DNA from: Psychroserpens damuponensis
GTDB lineage: Bacteria > Bacteroidota > Bacteroidia > Flavobacteriales > Flavobacteriaceae
Assembly (NCBI RefSeq): GCF_000826655.1
Contig: NZ_JXJO01000018.1
Location: 32,169 to 96,168 of the forward strand
Direction: 5' to 3'
Length of the DNA stretch: 64,000 bases
A program made the translations under genes and the position numbers. Positions 45,607-54,681 of the stretch are shown here, piece after piece. The notes below the pieces were generated by a model. It ran no database searches and was not told where the DNA came from. It saw nothing but the letters and a program-made list of their open reading frames with translations. Every line of letters starts with the position of its first letter. Position 1 is the first letter of the stretch.

Positions 45607-47889
45607 TTATTTATAATAATAAGAACCTGACCATTCATAATTCTTATCGTTAATTAATAAGTTGTGTTTTTTTTGTTTTGAATTGTTGGCATTTGCAGTG
45701 ATAAACAATTTAACATTCCCGTTTAAACTGGTAATCTCAATTGCTGTGTATGCTTGGGTATCTAACACTGTTTTAATTGATTTTATACTACTATTAGAAT
45801 TTATTGCAGATTCTGAAACTGGACTATAACTACCATGTGCTTCAATCACAGAAACAAAGGTTCTGTTTTTTGAATTTTTAGCTCTTAGTATTAAAGCAGG
45901 ATCACGACGCAAATTAAAGTCAGGATCGTTTGCTCCAATTCTAGCAAATAATAATTCGTCTTGAACTGAGGTTAGTGTTGTTAACGAGTAAAACTTATTG
46001 TTGTTAAACCATGAAAACTTAGTATTACCTTCGGCAGCTTCTCCTGAACCCTCTACATATAAATGCTGATATCCATTTTTTGAACCTAACGGTTTTAATG
46101 TTTTAGGTGAATTGTACTTGAAATTAGTTTGTAATACTTGCCCAAAATAATAAAAAGGAAAATCATATTGGTTCGCAGTAGCGGAAGTCACCTTCATAAT
46201 ATCAAGCATATAAGGCTTTTCAAAATCTTCATCTTTAATTATAGCCATTGTACGCAGCATTGTAGTTCCTGGATACGCATTTTTTTCGATAGCACTTGCT
46301 ACCTGCACATTTTCATTTTCCGAAGAAAAATAATTTAAATCAGAATGATATAAACTTCCTATATCATATTTGCCTGTAAAATGAGAGGTTTCATTTTGAG
46401 TGATTGTATTATGTGCAATGGTTTGTTTTGCCCATGTTTTATTTTCCTTTAGATAATTTCCACCTCCTTTTTGTTCGATATTTACAAAACGAGATAATCC
46501 GTAATCTTGAATCACCTCTTCTCCTTTTTCATATAATGAGTAGGATAATTTATCGTAATGTCCATGACTAGAACCTTGTGCTGCATATTTAAAAACTAGT
46601 TCTAAATTTTCGTTTCTTAAAATACCAACACCACCTTGTTTTCCTTCAGGACCATCAGATAAATTAATAGATTTTTTTGAGAACGGTTTTTCTTTTCCGT
46701 TTTTAATACCAAGTGCAACGGCTAAACCAGAATCGTCCAATAATACTTTATCTTGTTGTTTTGCAATTGATAACAAACCAGGATCTTGATTTCCAAAGTG
46801 GTAAGATACATCTACAGCAGTTACTAAAGCATTTGTGTAATATGACATTCCTTTTTGACCATCGTTTAATGGAAAGAAATCGCCATCTGCATCAGATAAA
46901 TTTAGTAACGCATTTATAGATTTTAAAAGTACGCCTTCTTTGTATTCAAAAATTTTAAGCTCAGGTTTTACGTTGTGTAATCCTTCAGCAAAAACTAAAA
47001 AAGGATACATCGCATAACGCTGATAATAAGGCCCTTCACTATAATAACCATCTGGTGAAAAAGGCTCTTCGATATTGGCTAAAAAACCTGCTTTTCCGTC
47101 TTTGTTTAAAAATCCACCATCGTCATCTTTTTTGTTAGCATCTAATTTTAAATCTTTAATACCGTATAAGGCGCGATTAATTAACTCTTCGTCATCCATA
47201 ACCAAGCCAATCATTCCTACAGCTGCATTTCCCCAAGTACTGTGATTGTGCACACGTTGGTAAAATTGCGGACTATCTACGGAAATGTGATTTGCGAAGG
47301 GTTTGAATAAATTTGTTTCTAATTTGTTGCGTTCTTCTTCCGTTAGGTAATTATAGATACAATCGTAAGCCTGACTAACATATACCAACCAATTAGAATC
47401 GTTAAGGCATTGCCAAAATAATTTTCCTCTAGCATAAGATCGTGTTTTGGGATGTAATGGTAAGGTTTTATACAAGGCTTCATATTCCATTAACATGTCT
47501 TTTACATATTTGGCATATTTTTCGTCATCTAAAATTTGATATAACAAACCGGCTTTTTGTAGTATAAACCAGTTCTTTTTATGCCTAACGTGTGTATAAC
47601 CACCAGAATAATCTTTAGGAATTGGCACATCAATTCCTGCTTCAATTTCAGCATCAACTTCTTCTTTAACCGCTTGTAACGATTGATCAAAAATTGGAAT
47701 AGTACCTAATTGCGCTCTAATATCTTTTACACCTTGAGCGGTTAAAATAAGTTTAGGATGTTGTTGATTTGCTACAGAAGTTTCGTTTTTCTTGTTTGTA
47801 TCATCTGCGCTTTCTTTTTTACAAGAAAACACAGTTAATACAATTGCGACTAAAGCAAATAAAAATAATATGTTTTGTTTTGTATTCAT
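45607..47889 (-). CDS. Exolytic oligoalginate lyase, family PL17
   Basis: 760 residues from the ATG at 47889; a GTG 15 bases earlier is less likely. Lipobox LTVFSCKK (Cys about 23). The N-terminal alpha/alpha toroid carries the catalytic region RVHNHSTWGNAAVG (Asn215, His216) and DGYYSEGPYYQRYAMYP (Tyr288/289), matching the Asn-His and Tyr of known PL17 enzymes. The C-terminal heparinase II/III-like beta-sandwich has GSSHGHYDKLSYSLYEKG and WAKQTIAHNTITQNE with zinc-type His. It releases monomers from oligoalginates, preferring poly-M in known cases. A loop of about 20 residues (KKDDDGGFLNKDGKAGF) between His216 and the Tyr looks inserted. It lies between PL6 and kdgF. Confidence 0.94.
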   Translation of the reverse strand: MNTKQNILFLFALVAIVLTVFSCKKESADDTNKKNETSVANQQHPKLILTAQGVKDIRAQLGTIPIFDQSLQAVKEEVDAEIEAGIDVPIPKDYSGGYTHVRHKKNWFILQKAGLLYQILDDEKYAKYVKDMLMEYEALYKTLPLHPKTRSYARGKLFWQCLNDSNWLVYVSQAYDCIYNYLTEEERNKLETNLFKPFANHISVDSPQFYQRVHNHSTWGNAAVGMIGLVMDDEELINRALYGIKDLKLDANKKDDDGGFLNKDGKAGFLANIEEPFSPDGYYSEGPYYQRYAMYPFLVFAEGLHNVKPELKIFEYKEGVLLKSINALLNLSDADGDFFPLNDGQKGMSYYTNALVTAVDVSYHFGNQDPGLLSIAKQQDKVLLDDSGLAVALGIKNGKEKPFSKKSINLSDGPEGKQGGVGILRNENLELVFKYAAQGSSHGHYDKLSYSLYEKGEEVIQDYGLSRFVNIEQKGGGNYLKENKTWAKQTIAHNTITQNETSHFTGKYDIGSLYHSDLNYFSSENENVQVASAIEKNAYPGTTMLRTMAIIKDEDFEKPYMLDIMKVTSATANQYDFPFYYFGQVLQTNFKYNSPKTLKPLGSKNGYQHLYVEGSGEAAEGNTKFSWFNNNKFYSLTTLTSVQDELLFARIGANDPDFNLRRDPALILRAKNSKNRTFVSVIEAHGSYSPVSESAINSNSSIKSIKTVLDTQAYTAIEITSLNGNVKLFITANANNSKQKKHNLLINDKNYEWSGSYYYK

Positions 47890-47948
47890 AATTGATTGTA
47901 ACACCTAGATGGTTAAAATGAAATAATATAAGACCTACTTATACTCTA

Positions 47949-50294
47949 TTATTTATTTAGAATAATTCCTATATCATTATTATCAGTTCCTTTTCCTCTT
48001 AATGAAGAATTGTCTAATAATTCAAAGGTTCCTTCTTTAAAATTTGATTCAATATGATATAAGTTCTTAACGTTATATTTTTGATCTCCAGTAACTATAA
48101 TTTCACCAGATTTATAATAATTATTATTCACCACATTAACAATGGGCTCACCAACTACTAAATGCATATTTAGCCCTTTGGTATTATTGAAATTATTATT
48201 TTGAATATCATTTACTTGTACACCATATAATGACATGGCTGCACTATATTTATTTTTTTTACCAAAGCCTACATTATTAAAAATGTTGTGATCTACTTCT
48301 AAAAATGGACCAAAAGTACTTTCGTCTTTTCCGCCTCTATATAATCGTAAGGCAGCACCTTGCAAATTGGTAACTGTATTATTTTTCATTAAAAGATATT
48401 CTACATTATAGGCTCCAATATCATCGGTTTCTTTATCTAATGCAGCAATATGACCTGAGATATTTTTAAAGGTTGAATTTTGAATACTAATAGTATCTGC
48501 AAATGTGCCTTTTGAGACTCTAAGTACATCAAATGAATGGTTAACAACCATATCTTTAAATTCACAATTATCTATGAACAGTTTGTAGTTGTCTAACATT
48601 GAATTTTTACTTGTACTAATTACAGAGTTACCTGCGTAATCTGGAGATTTTGTACCATCAAAAGTTATATTTTCTAAGGCCAAACTTCCACCATTTTGAA
48701 TTTCAAAAGCCATCATACGCTCAAACATAATAGTCGCTTTTTTAGCGCCTGCAGTTTTAAAAGTTAATGGATGATGTATTTGTACAGCTTTAGTTAATAA
48801 GTAAGTACCATCAGCTTCTAGTTCTATAATATCTCCGGCTTTAGATTCTTTAACTATTTCATATAAGGTATTAATTCCTGCTTTAACTTTAATAATTTTA
48901 CCCGAGTTTAAGGCTATAGTTTTATCAGCTTTTGAATACCATGCTGTTCCAGTATTTTTTTTAGTAGCAATTTTTGAACTAATGGTTATGTCGTTTTTGA
49001 TTTTTTTTGACTTCGGAATTAAGAACCCTTGTTCGTTTTTAACCAAAGTAATGTCTGCGTTTTCAAATCCGTCCTTAATAGTTGTTTTACCATTTTTTCC
49101 TAGAAGGTTATCTTTAAATGCAATACCGCTAATATCGTCGTACACAGTAAAGGTATCATTCTTGTTTTCGTTATAGAAAATATTATTTGATATTTCTGAA
49201 GTTCTAGGCGCTTGACTTCTTTCTGCATCACTACCTGCACATAACTGAATGTGATCACAATTAATAAATGTGTTATTACTTAATTTAGAATCAATAACAG
49301 GAACATAGCGGTTTGGCGGAGAATTTGGCACTCCATTCATCATCACAAAAGCACCTCTAAAACGATATCCAGTTAAACCTATGTGATAATTGTTAATTAC
49401 TGTTTGCGTTTCATTGATAATTCTAACTCCACCTGTACTCGGTTTTCCGTTTCCAATAAACACATTTCCGTCAACTAATGTTTCATTTCCGTGACGCATG
49501 GTTAAGGTTCCTGTACATTCAAAAAACGTATTATATTTAAACGTATTTTGACATGATTTGTTTGAGATAATTTCGTGTTCACCATTCGTTCTATCAAAAT
49601 AGTTAGACTCTACTAAGGTGTTAGAATTTTCTAAAGCATGATGACTCGTTCCTATTCTCAAAGTTTCACCTCCATTGTTTCCAAAAGTGGGACGAGGACC
49701 AAAATAGTTATGATCTATTTTATGATGATTAGCTAAACTTTCTTTGGTATCTAAACCTACAATCATGGTAACTCCAAGATTCTTTTTACCAACAATATGA
49801 TTATGGTCAATACGATTATTTTTTCCGAAGATAGTAATCCAATAATCCTGTACTTGACGTTCTGGATTATTATAATTATCAATTACACACTCAGTTAATC
49901 TTGAGTTATTAGCCATTTCTTCTCTATTTTTCCTGAAAGAAATTACAGCATTTGTAGGTGTGTAGCCATTTTTAAAAACTAGACCTTCAACAATTAAGTG
50001 CTCACCAGCTAATTGTAAATTAGAAGCACCTTCTAACGTTACTTTTCCTTTGTTTTCGACGGTTAATTTGATTGGCTTATCTGCTGTTCCTTTACCCTCA
50101 AAAACCAATTCGGCATTTTTCCAAACGCCATTTGCCAACGTAATAACATCACCAGGATTAGCATTTTTAACAGCATTATTAAATTGGGATATATTTTTAA
50201 CTAACAACACATTAGGTGTCGCATCTTTAAAAGAAAACGTAATTAATATGATGATAATGAAGAGGACAAAACTGAGGGAATGTTTGATTTTCAT
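47949..50294 (-). CDS. Alginate lyase, family PL6 (copy 1)
   Basis: 781 residues, two parallel beta-helix domains. A signal peptide or anchor covers about 1-22. The first domain holds the catalytic set: Glu239 and Glu241 (calcium ligands) in NGEHEIISNKS, Lys246, and Arg267 in LTMRHGN; the 21-residue Lys/Arg spacing equals that of the PL6 enzyme AlyGC. NNGGETLRIGTSHH is also typical. The second beta-helix (about 450-781) starts with INTLYEIVKESKAGDIIEL, as in dimeric exolytic PL6_1 enzymes. Presence of both domains suggests an exo-type enzyme. It is the first gene of the PL6/PL17/kdgF unit behind two 13-bp operators. Confidence 0.93.
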   Translation of the reverse strand: MKIKHSLSFVLFIIIILITFSFKDATPNVLLVKNISQFNNAVKNANPGDVITLANGVWKNAELVFEGKGTADKPIKLTVENKGKVTLEGASNLQLAGEHLIVEGLVFKNGYTPTNAVISFRKNREEMANNSRLTECVIDNYNNPERQVQDYWITIFGKNNRIDHNHIVGKKNLGVTMIVGLDTKESLANHHKIDHNYFGPRPTFGNNGGETLRIGTSHHALENSNTLVESNYFDRTNGEHEIISNKSCQNTFKYNTFFECTGTLTMRHGNETLVDGNVFIGNGKPSTGGVRIINETQTVINNYHIGLTGYRFRGAFVMMNGVPNSPPNRYVPVIDSKLSNNTFINCDHIQLCAGSDAERSQAPRTSEISNNIFYNENKNDTFTVYDDISGIAFKDNLLGKNGKTTIKDGFENADITLVKNEQGFLIPKSKKIKNDITISSKIATKKNTGTAWYSKADKTIALNSGKIIKVKAGINTLYEIVKESKAGDIIELEADGTYLLTKAVQIHHPLTFKTAGAKKATIMFERMMAFEIQNGGSLALENITFDGTKSPDYAGNSVISTSKNSMLDNYKLFIDNCEFKDMVVNHSFDVLRVSKGTFADTISIQNSTFKNISGHIAALDKETDDIGAYNVEYLLMKNNTVTNLQGAALRLYRGGKDESTFGPFLEVDHNIFNNVGFGKKNKYSAAMSLYGVQVNDIQNNNFNNTKGLNMHLVVGEPIVNVVNNNYYKSGEIIVTGDQKYNVKNLYHIESNFKEGTFELLDNSSLRGKGTDNNDIGIILNK

Positions 50295-50304
50295 GCAATT
50301 AGAA

Positions 50305-50353
50305 TTGGTTTACCAGATTGGTTTACCAATATACGTGAATTTTGGAATTAACC
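50305..50353 (-). promoter_or_regulatory. Tandem operators and promoter of the PL6/PL17/kdgF unit
   Basis: Two 13-bp units, TTGGTTTACCAGA (50305) and TTGGTTTACCAAT (50318), lie just upstream of the PL6 start. A near-consensus -7 (complement of CCAATATA, 50326-50333) and a TTG (complement of 50353-50355) are 19 bases apart. The leader would be only about 25 bases, so operators cover the start site. Confidence 0.7.
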
Positions 50354-50414
50354 AAAAAATATATAGAAATTTATCTCAAATCTGTTCTATTTTGATAAAA
50401 ATCATGCTATAATC

Positions 50415-51689
50415 TTAAAAATATTCCATTAATGCCAATATTCCGTTATAAGAAATCACACAAGCAAATAGAAGAGATGCATATAAGCCTATGTTTACAA
50501 ATACGCCTGTTTTATATCCTTTCATAATCATTTTATTATTGACTATTAGGATAATACCTAAAATGACCAATGGCAAAACAAACACATTAAATACTTGAGA
50601 TAGTATTTGAATTTCAATAGGATTTGCACCAAATGCTGGACCAATTAGAGCCACCAAACAAGCAATAGCTGTAATGATTCTAAACTGTTTAGAGTTTGTA
50701 TCTAATTCACCAGATTGATAATCGGCAATTAATAAAGGTGCAATCAATAAACACGGAAAAATAGATGATAAACCAGCACTTAAAGCTCCAAAAAAGAAGA
50801 TAGAAACGGCCCATTTACCTGCAACAGGTTCTAAAGTATTTGCCATATCTAATACTTGTGACACTTCTTTACCTTGATAATACAAAGCACCTGCTGCAAC
50901 TGCCATTATTACACCACTAATAACAAATATTAAAAATGCAGCCGTAATTGAATCTCTTTTTTGCTGACTAAGATTGTCAATAGTCCAGCCTTTTCCTTTC
51001 ACAAACAGTGGTCTAGACAAAAATGTGGCAGATGCCATCGTAGTTCCTACAAATGCTGCTACTAGCATTTTACCACCTGGCACATCAGGAATAGTTGGAA
51101 TTAAACCCTTAACAACATCTACAGGAAGTGGTTGCACAAAACATAAAGACAATACAAATGATAATCCCATTAAGGTTACAAAAATGACCAATATTTTTTC
51201 GAAAAACGTATACTTACCAACTAACATTAATAAGTAAAAAACAACAATTATCACAATGGCTATTGTGAGGACTGTTTCATATTTATAAGCGCTTAATCCT
51301 TCAAAGTTTAATGCTAAAATCTCAAAGATTATGTTAGATGAAATCCCTAAAATACCCATGAGAGAATTCCATTGCCCAAACGTAATACCTATAATAATTG
51401 CGATGGCTAATATTTTTCCTAGTTTGAAATGTTTTTTAAATCCAAAAAGAGCCGTTTCACCTGTAATTAGCGCATAATTACCGTATGCAAACATTAACAC
51501 TCCTGAGAAAAGGCAACTTATTAAAAGTACCCATAACAATTGCATATTAAATTTACTACCAGCAACAATCATAGACGTTACACTACCTGTACCTATGGTA
51601 TAACCAATGGCAAAAATACCAGGACCAAAACCTAATATGATAGCAATGATTTTTTTTATAAATGATTTTTTTGGTGTTGTTGCTTCCAT
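50415..51689 (-). CDS. Nramp-fold transporter lacking metal-binding motifs
   Basis: 424 residues with about eleven transmembrane helices. Overall pattern fits Nramp (GPGIFAIGY in helix 1, TGETALFGFKKHF, GQWNSLMGILG). The helix 1 metal motif DPGN is replaced by GTGS (33-36 within TIGTGSVTSM) and the helix 6 Met-Pro-His motif by GTTMASAT (215-222). Both halves of the canonical metal site are therefore absent, so manganese or iron transport is unlikely. Coexpression with alginate lyases and a gluconate-pathway fusion suggests a uronate, aldonate or similar organic substrate. It is the last gene of the PL6-2/PL7/gntK-gnd unit. Substrate is inferred. Confidence 0.75.
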   Translation of the reverse strand: MEATTPKKSFIKKIIAIILGFGPGIFAIGYTIGTGSVTSMIVAGSKFNMQLLWVLLISCLFSGVLMFAYGNYALITGETALFGFKKHFKLGKILAIAIIIGITFGQWNSLMGILGISSNIIFEILALNFEGLSAYKYETVLTIAIVIIVVFYLLMLVGKYTFFEKILVIFVTLMGLSFVLSLCFVQPLPVDVVKGLIPTIPDVPGGKMLVAAFVGTTMASATFLSRPLFVKGKGWTIDNLSQQKRDSITAAFLIFVISGVIMAVAAGALYYQGKEVSQVLDMANTLEPVAGKWAVSIFFFGALSAGLSSIFPCLLIAPLLIADYQSGELDTNSKQFRIITAIACLVALIGPAFGANPIEIQILSQVFNVFVLPLVILGIILIVNNKMIMKGYKTGVFVNIGLYASLLFACVISYNGILALMEYF

Positions 51690-51734
51690 AGTAGAAATTG
51701 TTAGTTAATGGTTGTGCTTGTTAGTTGAAGGTTT

Positions 51735-53618
51735 CTAGTTCCAGTTGGTATGATAACTTTTTCCTGATTGATCATCAAGTCTCTGGTAAGTATGCGCTCC
51801 AAAATAATCGCGTTGCGCTTGTATAACGTTTGCTGAAGCGTATGTGGTAGTGATTCCGTTTAAAAACTGAATAGCTTCACTAAGAGCAGGTGTTGTGAGA
51901 TCATTAAGTATACATTGAGACACTACCTTTTTTACTGCAGGCTTGTACTGATTTACTTGTTCTATTAATGCTTTGTTGGTTAACATATTTGAAGTGTGTT
52001 TAAAGACCTCAACCAAGTCTTCCATTAGAGTTGACCTAATGATGCAGCCATTTGTCCAGATTCTAGCGATTTCACTTAAATTCAAATTCCATGCAAATTT
52101 GTTTGAAGCTTCAGCAATGAGTTTAAAACCTTGGTAGTGATTTATAATTCTAGCAAATTGATATGCCTCTAGCACATCATTTGTAGTTATGTTCATTTCC
52201 GAAGTTATTATTGTTTTAAAATTGTCATGTAATTGAACCCGTTCTTCTTTATAAAAAGAAACATATCTAGAAAATAAGGCAGATGCAATCAAGGTACTTG
52301 GCACACCTAACTGAGCAGATGCAATGGTTGTCCAGTTACCTGTACCCTTGTTTCCTGCTTTATCTAAAATTTTATTTACCAACCAATTATCACCTTCCTT
52401 TTTTTGAAAAATCGCTGTTGTTATTTCTAACAAATAACTACTTGCTGTGCTTTTCCAGCTATCTAACGTATTAGCAATCTCGTCTGGATTTTGACCTAAG
52501 ATTTTTAAAATTGTTGAAACTTCTGCTAATAACTGCATTTCAACATATTCTACTCCATTGTGAACCATTTTAATAAAATGACCACTCCCTTCTGGACCAA
52601 CATAGGTACAACAAGGTAAGCCATTATTATCTTTAGCTGAAATTGTCTCAAGAAACACCTTGACATTATTATAAGCCTCTTGATCTCCACTTGGCATAAT
52701 GGAAGGGCCTTTTAATGCACCTTCTTCTCCTCCAGAAACACCTGTACCAATAAAATGAATATGTTTAGTTTTTAAATAGTCACAGCGTTCTTTTGTTTTT
52801 GTGTAATTAGAATTTCCGCCATCAATTAAAATATCATTCTCAGACAAATGTGGTAACAAATCTTCAATAACGTAATCTATAGTTTTACCTGCGTTAACCA
52901 TCAACATGATACGTCTTGGCTGCTGTAAAGAGTTTACAAAAGCCGAAATATCATCAAAAGCTTCTGCTTGTGATAGCTCAGAATATTGTGCTTTGAAATT
53001 TTTAGCAACATCTTCTTCAACTCCTTCAACATGCCTATTAAACATGGAAATTTTGAAACCGTTATTGGCTAGATTTCTACACAGGCTTTTACCCATAACA
53101 CCTAATCCGAATAATCCAAACTGAGAAGTAGTCATCAATTCTTTATTTATAGTTTTAATAATATTTATTGGTGATAAACTAATATCTATTTGTAATGCAT
53201 CTTTTGGCTGCTCTAAAGTATCAAATTGCGATTTTAATAATTTGGTAGGCATAAAATGATTAGGCCTAGCATTTACTCTTTTAAAAATTTGCTCAAAACT
53301 TCCTACTAAATGCACCCATTTTGTTTCTTTATGAATATCACGACTTAAAATATCGCGATACTTTTGCTTTAATGCAGAGCAAACTATAATGCAACTATTA
53401 TTTACAATTTGATTTTTTGCTAACGTATTTAAAGTTTCTAACCAACCTTGCCTGTCATTATCATTTAATGCTTGTCCGCTAGACATTTTTAGCACGTTAC
53501 TTTCAGGATGAAAATCATCACCATCAAAAAAAGGGATATTTAAGTTTTTAGAAAGCATTTTCCCGATTGTACTTTTTCCGCAACCCGAAACACCTATAAT
53601 AAATATGACGTTATTCAA
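51735..53618 (-). CDS. Gluconokinase / 6-phosphogluconate dehydrogenase fusion
   Basis: 627 residues. Residues 1-160 are a complete gluconokinase: P-loop GVSGCGKST (9-17), FFDGDDFHPESNVLKMSSG, LNDNDRQGWL and CSALKQKYRD. Residues 162-627 are a complete decarboxylating 6-phosphogluconate dehydrogenase: FGLFGLGVMGKSL (NADP site), DGGNSNYTKTKERC, GTGVSGGEEGALKGPS, GHFIKMVHNGVEY with catalytic Lys, DKAGNKGTGNWT and QAQRDYFGAHTYQR. The fused enzyme would turn gluconate into ribulose-5-phosphate plus NADPH in two steps. The junction LMTTSQFG has an internal Met, but the frame is continuous. It is in the alginate unit, where NADPH could serve DEH reduction. Fusion of these enzymes is unusual in my knowledge. 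Confidence 0.92.
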   Translation of the reverse strand: MNNVIFIIGVSGCGKSTIGKMLSKNLNIPFFDGDDFHPESNVLKMSSGQALNDNDRQGWLETLNTLAKNQIVNNSCIIVCSALKQKYRDILSRDIHKETKWVHLVGSFEQIFKRVNARPNHFMPTKLLKSQFDTLEQPKDALQIDISLSPINIIKTINKELMTTSQFGLFGLGVMGKSLCRNLANNGFKISMFNRHVEGVEEDVAKNFKAQYSELSQAEAFDDISAFVNSLQQPRRIMLMVNAGKTIDYVIEDLLPHLSENDILIDGGNSNYTKTKERCDYLKTKHIHFIGTGVSGGEEGALKGPSIMPSGDQEAYNNVKVFLETISAKDNNGLPCCTYVGPEGSGHFIKMVHNGVEYVEMQLLAEVSTILKILGQNPDEIANTLDSWKSTASSYLLEITTAIFQKKEGDNWLVNKILDKAGNKGTGNWTTIASAQLGVPSTLIASALFSRYVSFYKEERVQLHDNFKTIITSEMNITTNDVLEAYQFARIINHYQGFKLIAEASNKFAWNLNLSEIARIWTNGCIIRSTLMEDLVEVFKHTSNMLTNKALIEQVNQYKPAVKKVVSQCILNDLTTPALSEAIQFLNGITTTYASANVIQAQRDYFGAHTYQRLDDQSGKSYHTNWN

Positions 53619-53628
53619 AGTGATTCTA

Positions 53629-54654
53629 TTATTTGTTAGGCTTTGTTGATTCTCCTACAGTTGCATTTTTAAACCAAACTTCGGCATAACTTCCGTTAGC
53701 ATATTGTGTTACAATATCACCATCATAGGTTTTAGATCCTGTTTTAATATTTGCTTGATTATAAGCACCTTGTTTAAAGTAGTTTACTTCTCCAGCATAA
53801 GCAATTTCACGCTCCACACCTACAGTACGCTTTGAGGCATATACATCAATAATTTGTTGAGGTATATCTTCTTTTTTAGAGAAATCTGATTTCAATAAAT
53901 TTTTGGTAAATGTAACAGTATCATGTTCTTCACTTGTAAAAGTTAAATACATAATGCCTTCGTAAACATTAACTTCATAACTAAACTCTTCTCCTAAAGC
54001 TATACCATGTTCAGGTTCTTCTGGATATGTATTTGGACTTGAACCAACAGCTGAAAAATCATGTCCCCAAACTGCTGTTGAATAATCAAATCTCCCAGAA
54101 TTATCTCCTTTTGTATTGATTTCATAATTCCAAAACACAGATCCTTTTGTGTGGCCTGGAAACTTTTTAAAATATATTTTTAATGGCTCATTTTCATGAC
54201 CTTCATCACTATGTATTTGTCCGATGACCACTGAAAATGCAGACGCTTTAGTTGCATCACCTGTAGTTGACACATGTTGTACTTTTAGTGTACCTGTTAA
54301 CTTTCCTCCGGTTTCAGGAATCCAATGGGCTTTTTCACCCAATTCGGTTCTTGTATTACTAGAGGTTCTAGAAGTAATGCCAGAGTTTGGTGTTTTATAC
54401 ACCACCCAATCTGTGTTTCCATCATTTTCAACATAAAAAAAGTCATCTTTTTGATAGTTTATTAAACTATCAACATAAGTACCATCACCTAAAAGGATTT
54501 TCCATTTATCCATAAACGGAATTACGTCACTTGGATATTTTACAGTATTTTCTGTTTTGGCATTTGTTGTAGCTGTTTCAGTAGCTGTTTTAGCATTTTC
54601 TTTGCACGAAATAAGTGTTAAACATGTAATAAGTGCAATTATTAATTTCTTCAT
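53629..54654 (-). CDS. Alginate lyase, family PL7
   Basis: 341 residues, lipoprotein (LTLISC, Cys17) with a Thr-rich linker, then a jelly-roll alginate_lyase2 domain. The three family motifs are present: RTEL (102-105, the R-T/S-E-L/V-R block), QIH (146-148), and YFKQGAYNQ (about 297-305) with catalytic Tyr. QIH rather than QVH is associated with guluronate-containing substrates in PL7. It probably acts endolytically on the cell surface to feed SusCD. It is 27 bases after PL6-2 and 10 before the gntK-gnd fusion. Confidence 0.94.
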   Translation of the reverse strand: MKKLIIALITCLTLISCKENAKTATETATTNAKTENTVKYPSDVIPFMDKWKILLGDGTYVDSLINYQKDDFFYVENDGNTDWVVYKTPNSGITSRTSSNTRTELGEKAHWIPETGGKLTGTLKVQHVSTTGDATKASAFSVVIGQIHSDEGHENEPLKIYFKKFPGHTKGSVFWNYEINTKGDNSGRFDYSTAVWGHDFSAVGSSPNTYPEEPEHGIALGEEFSYEVNVYEGIMYLTFTSEEHDTVTFTKNLLKSDFSKKEDIPQQIIDVYASKRTVGVEREIAYAGEVNYFKQGAYNQANIKTGSKTYDGDIVTQYANGSYAEVWFKNATVGESTKPNK

Positions 54655-54681
54655 ATCAAAATGGATGTTATTTAAATTCTA

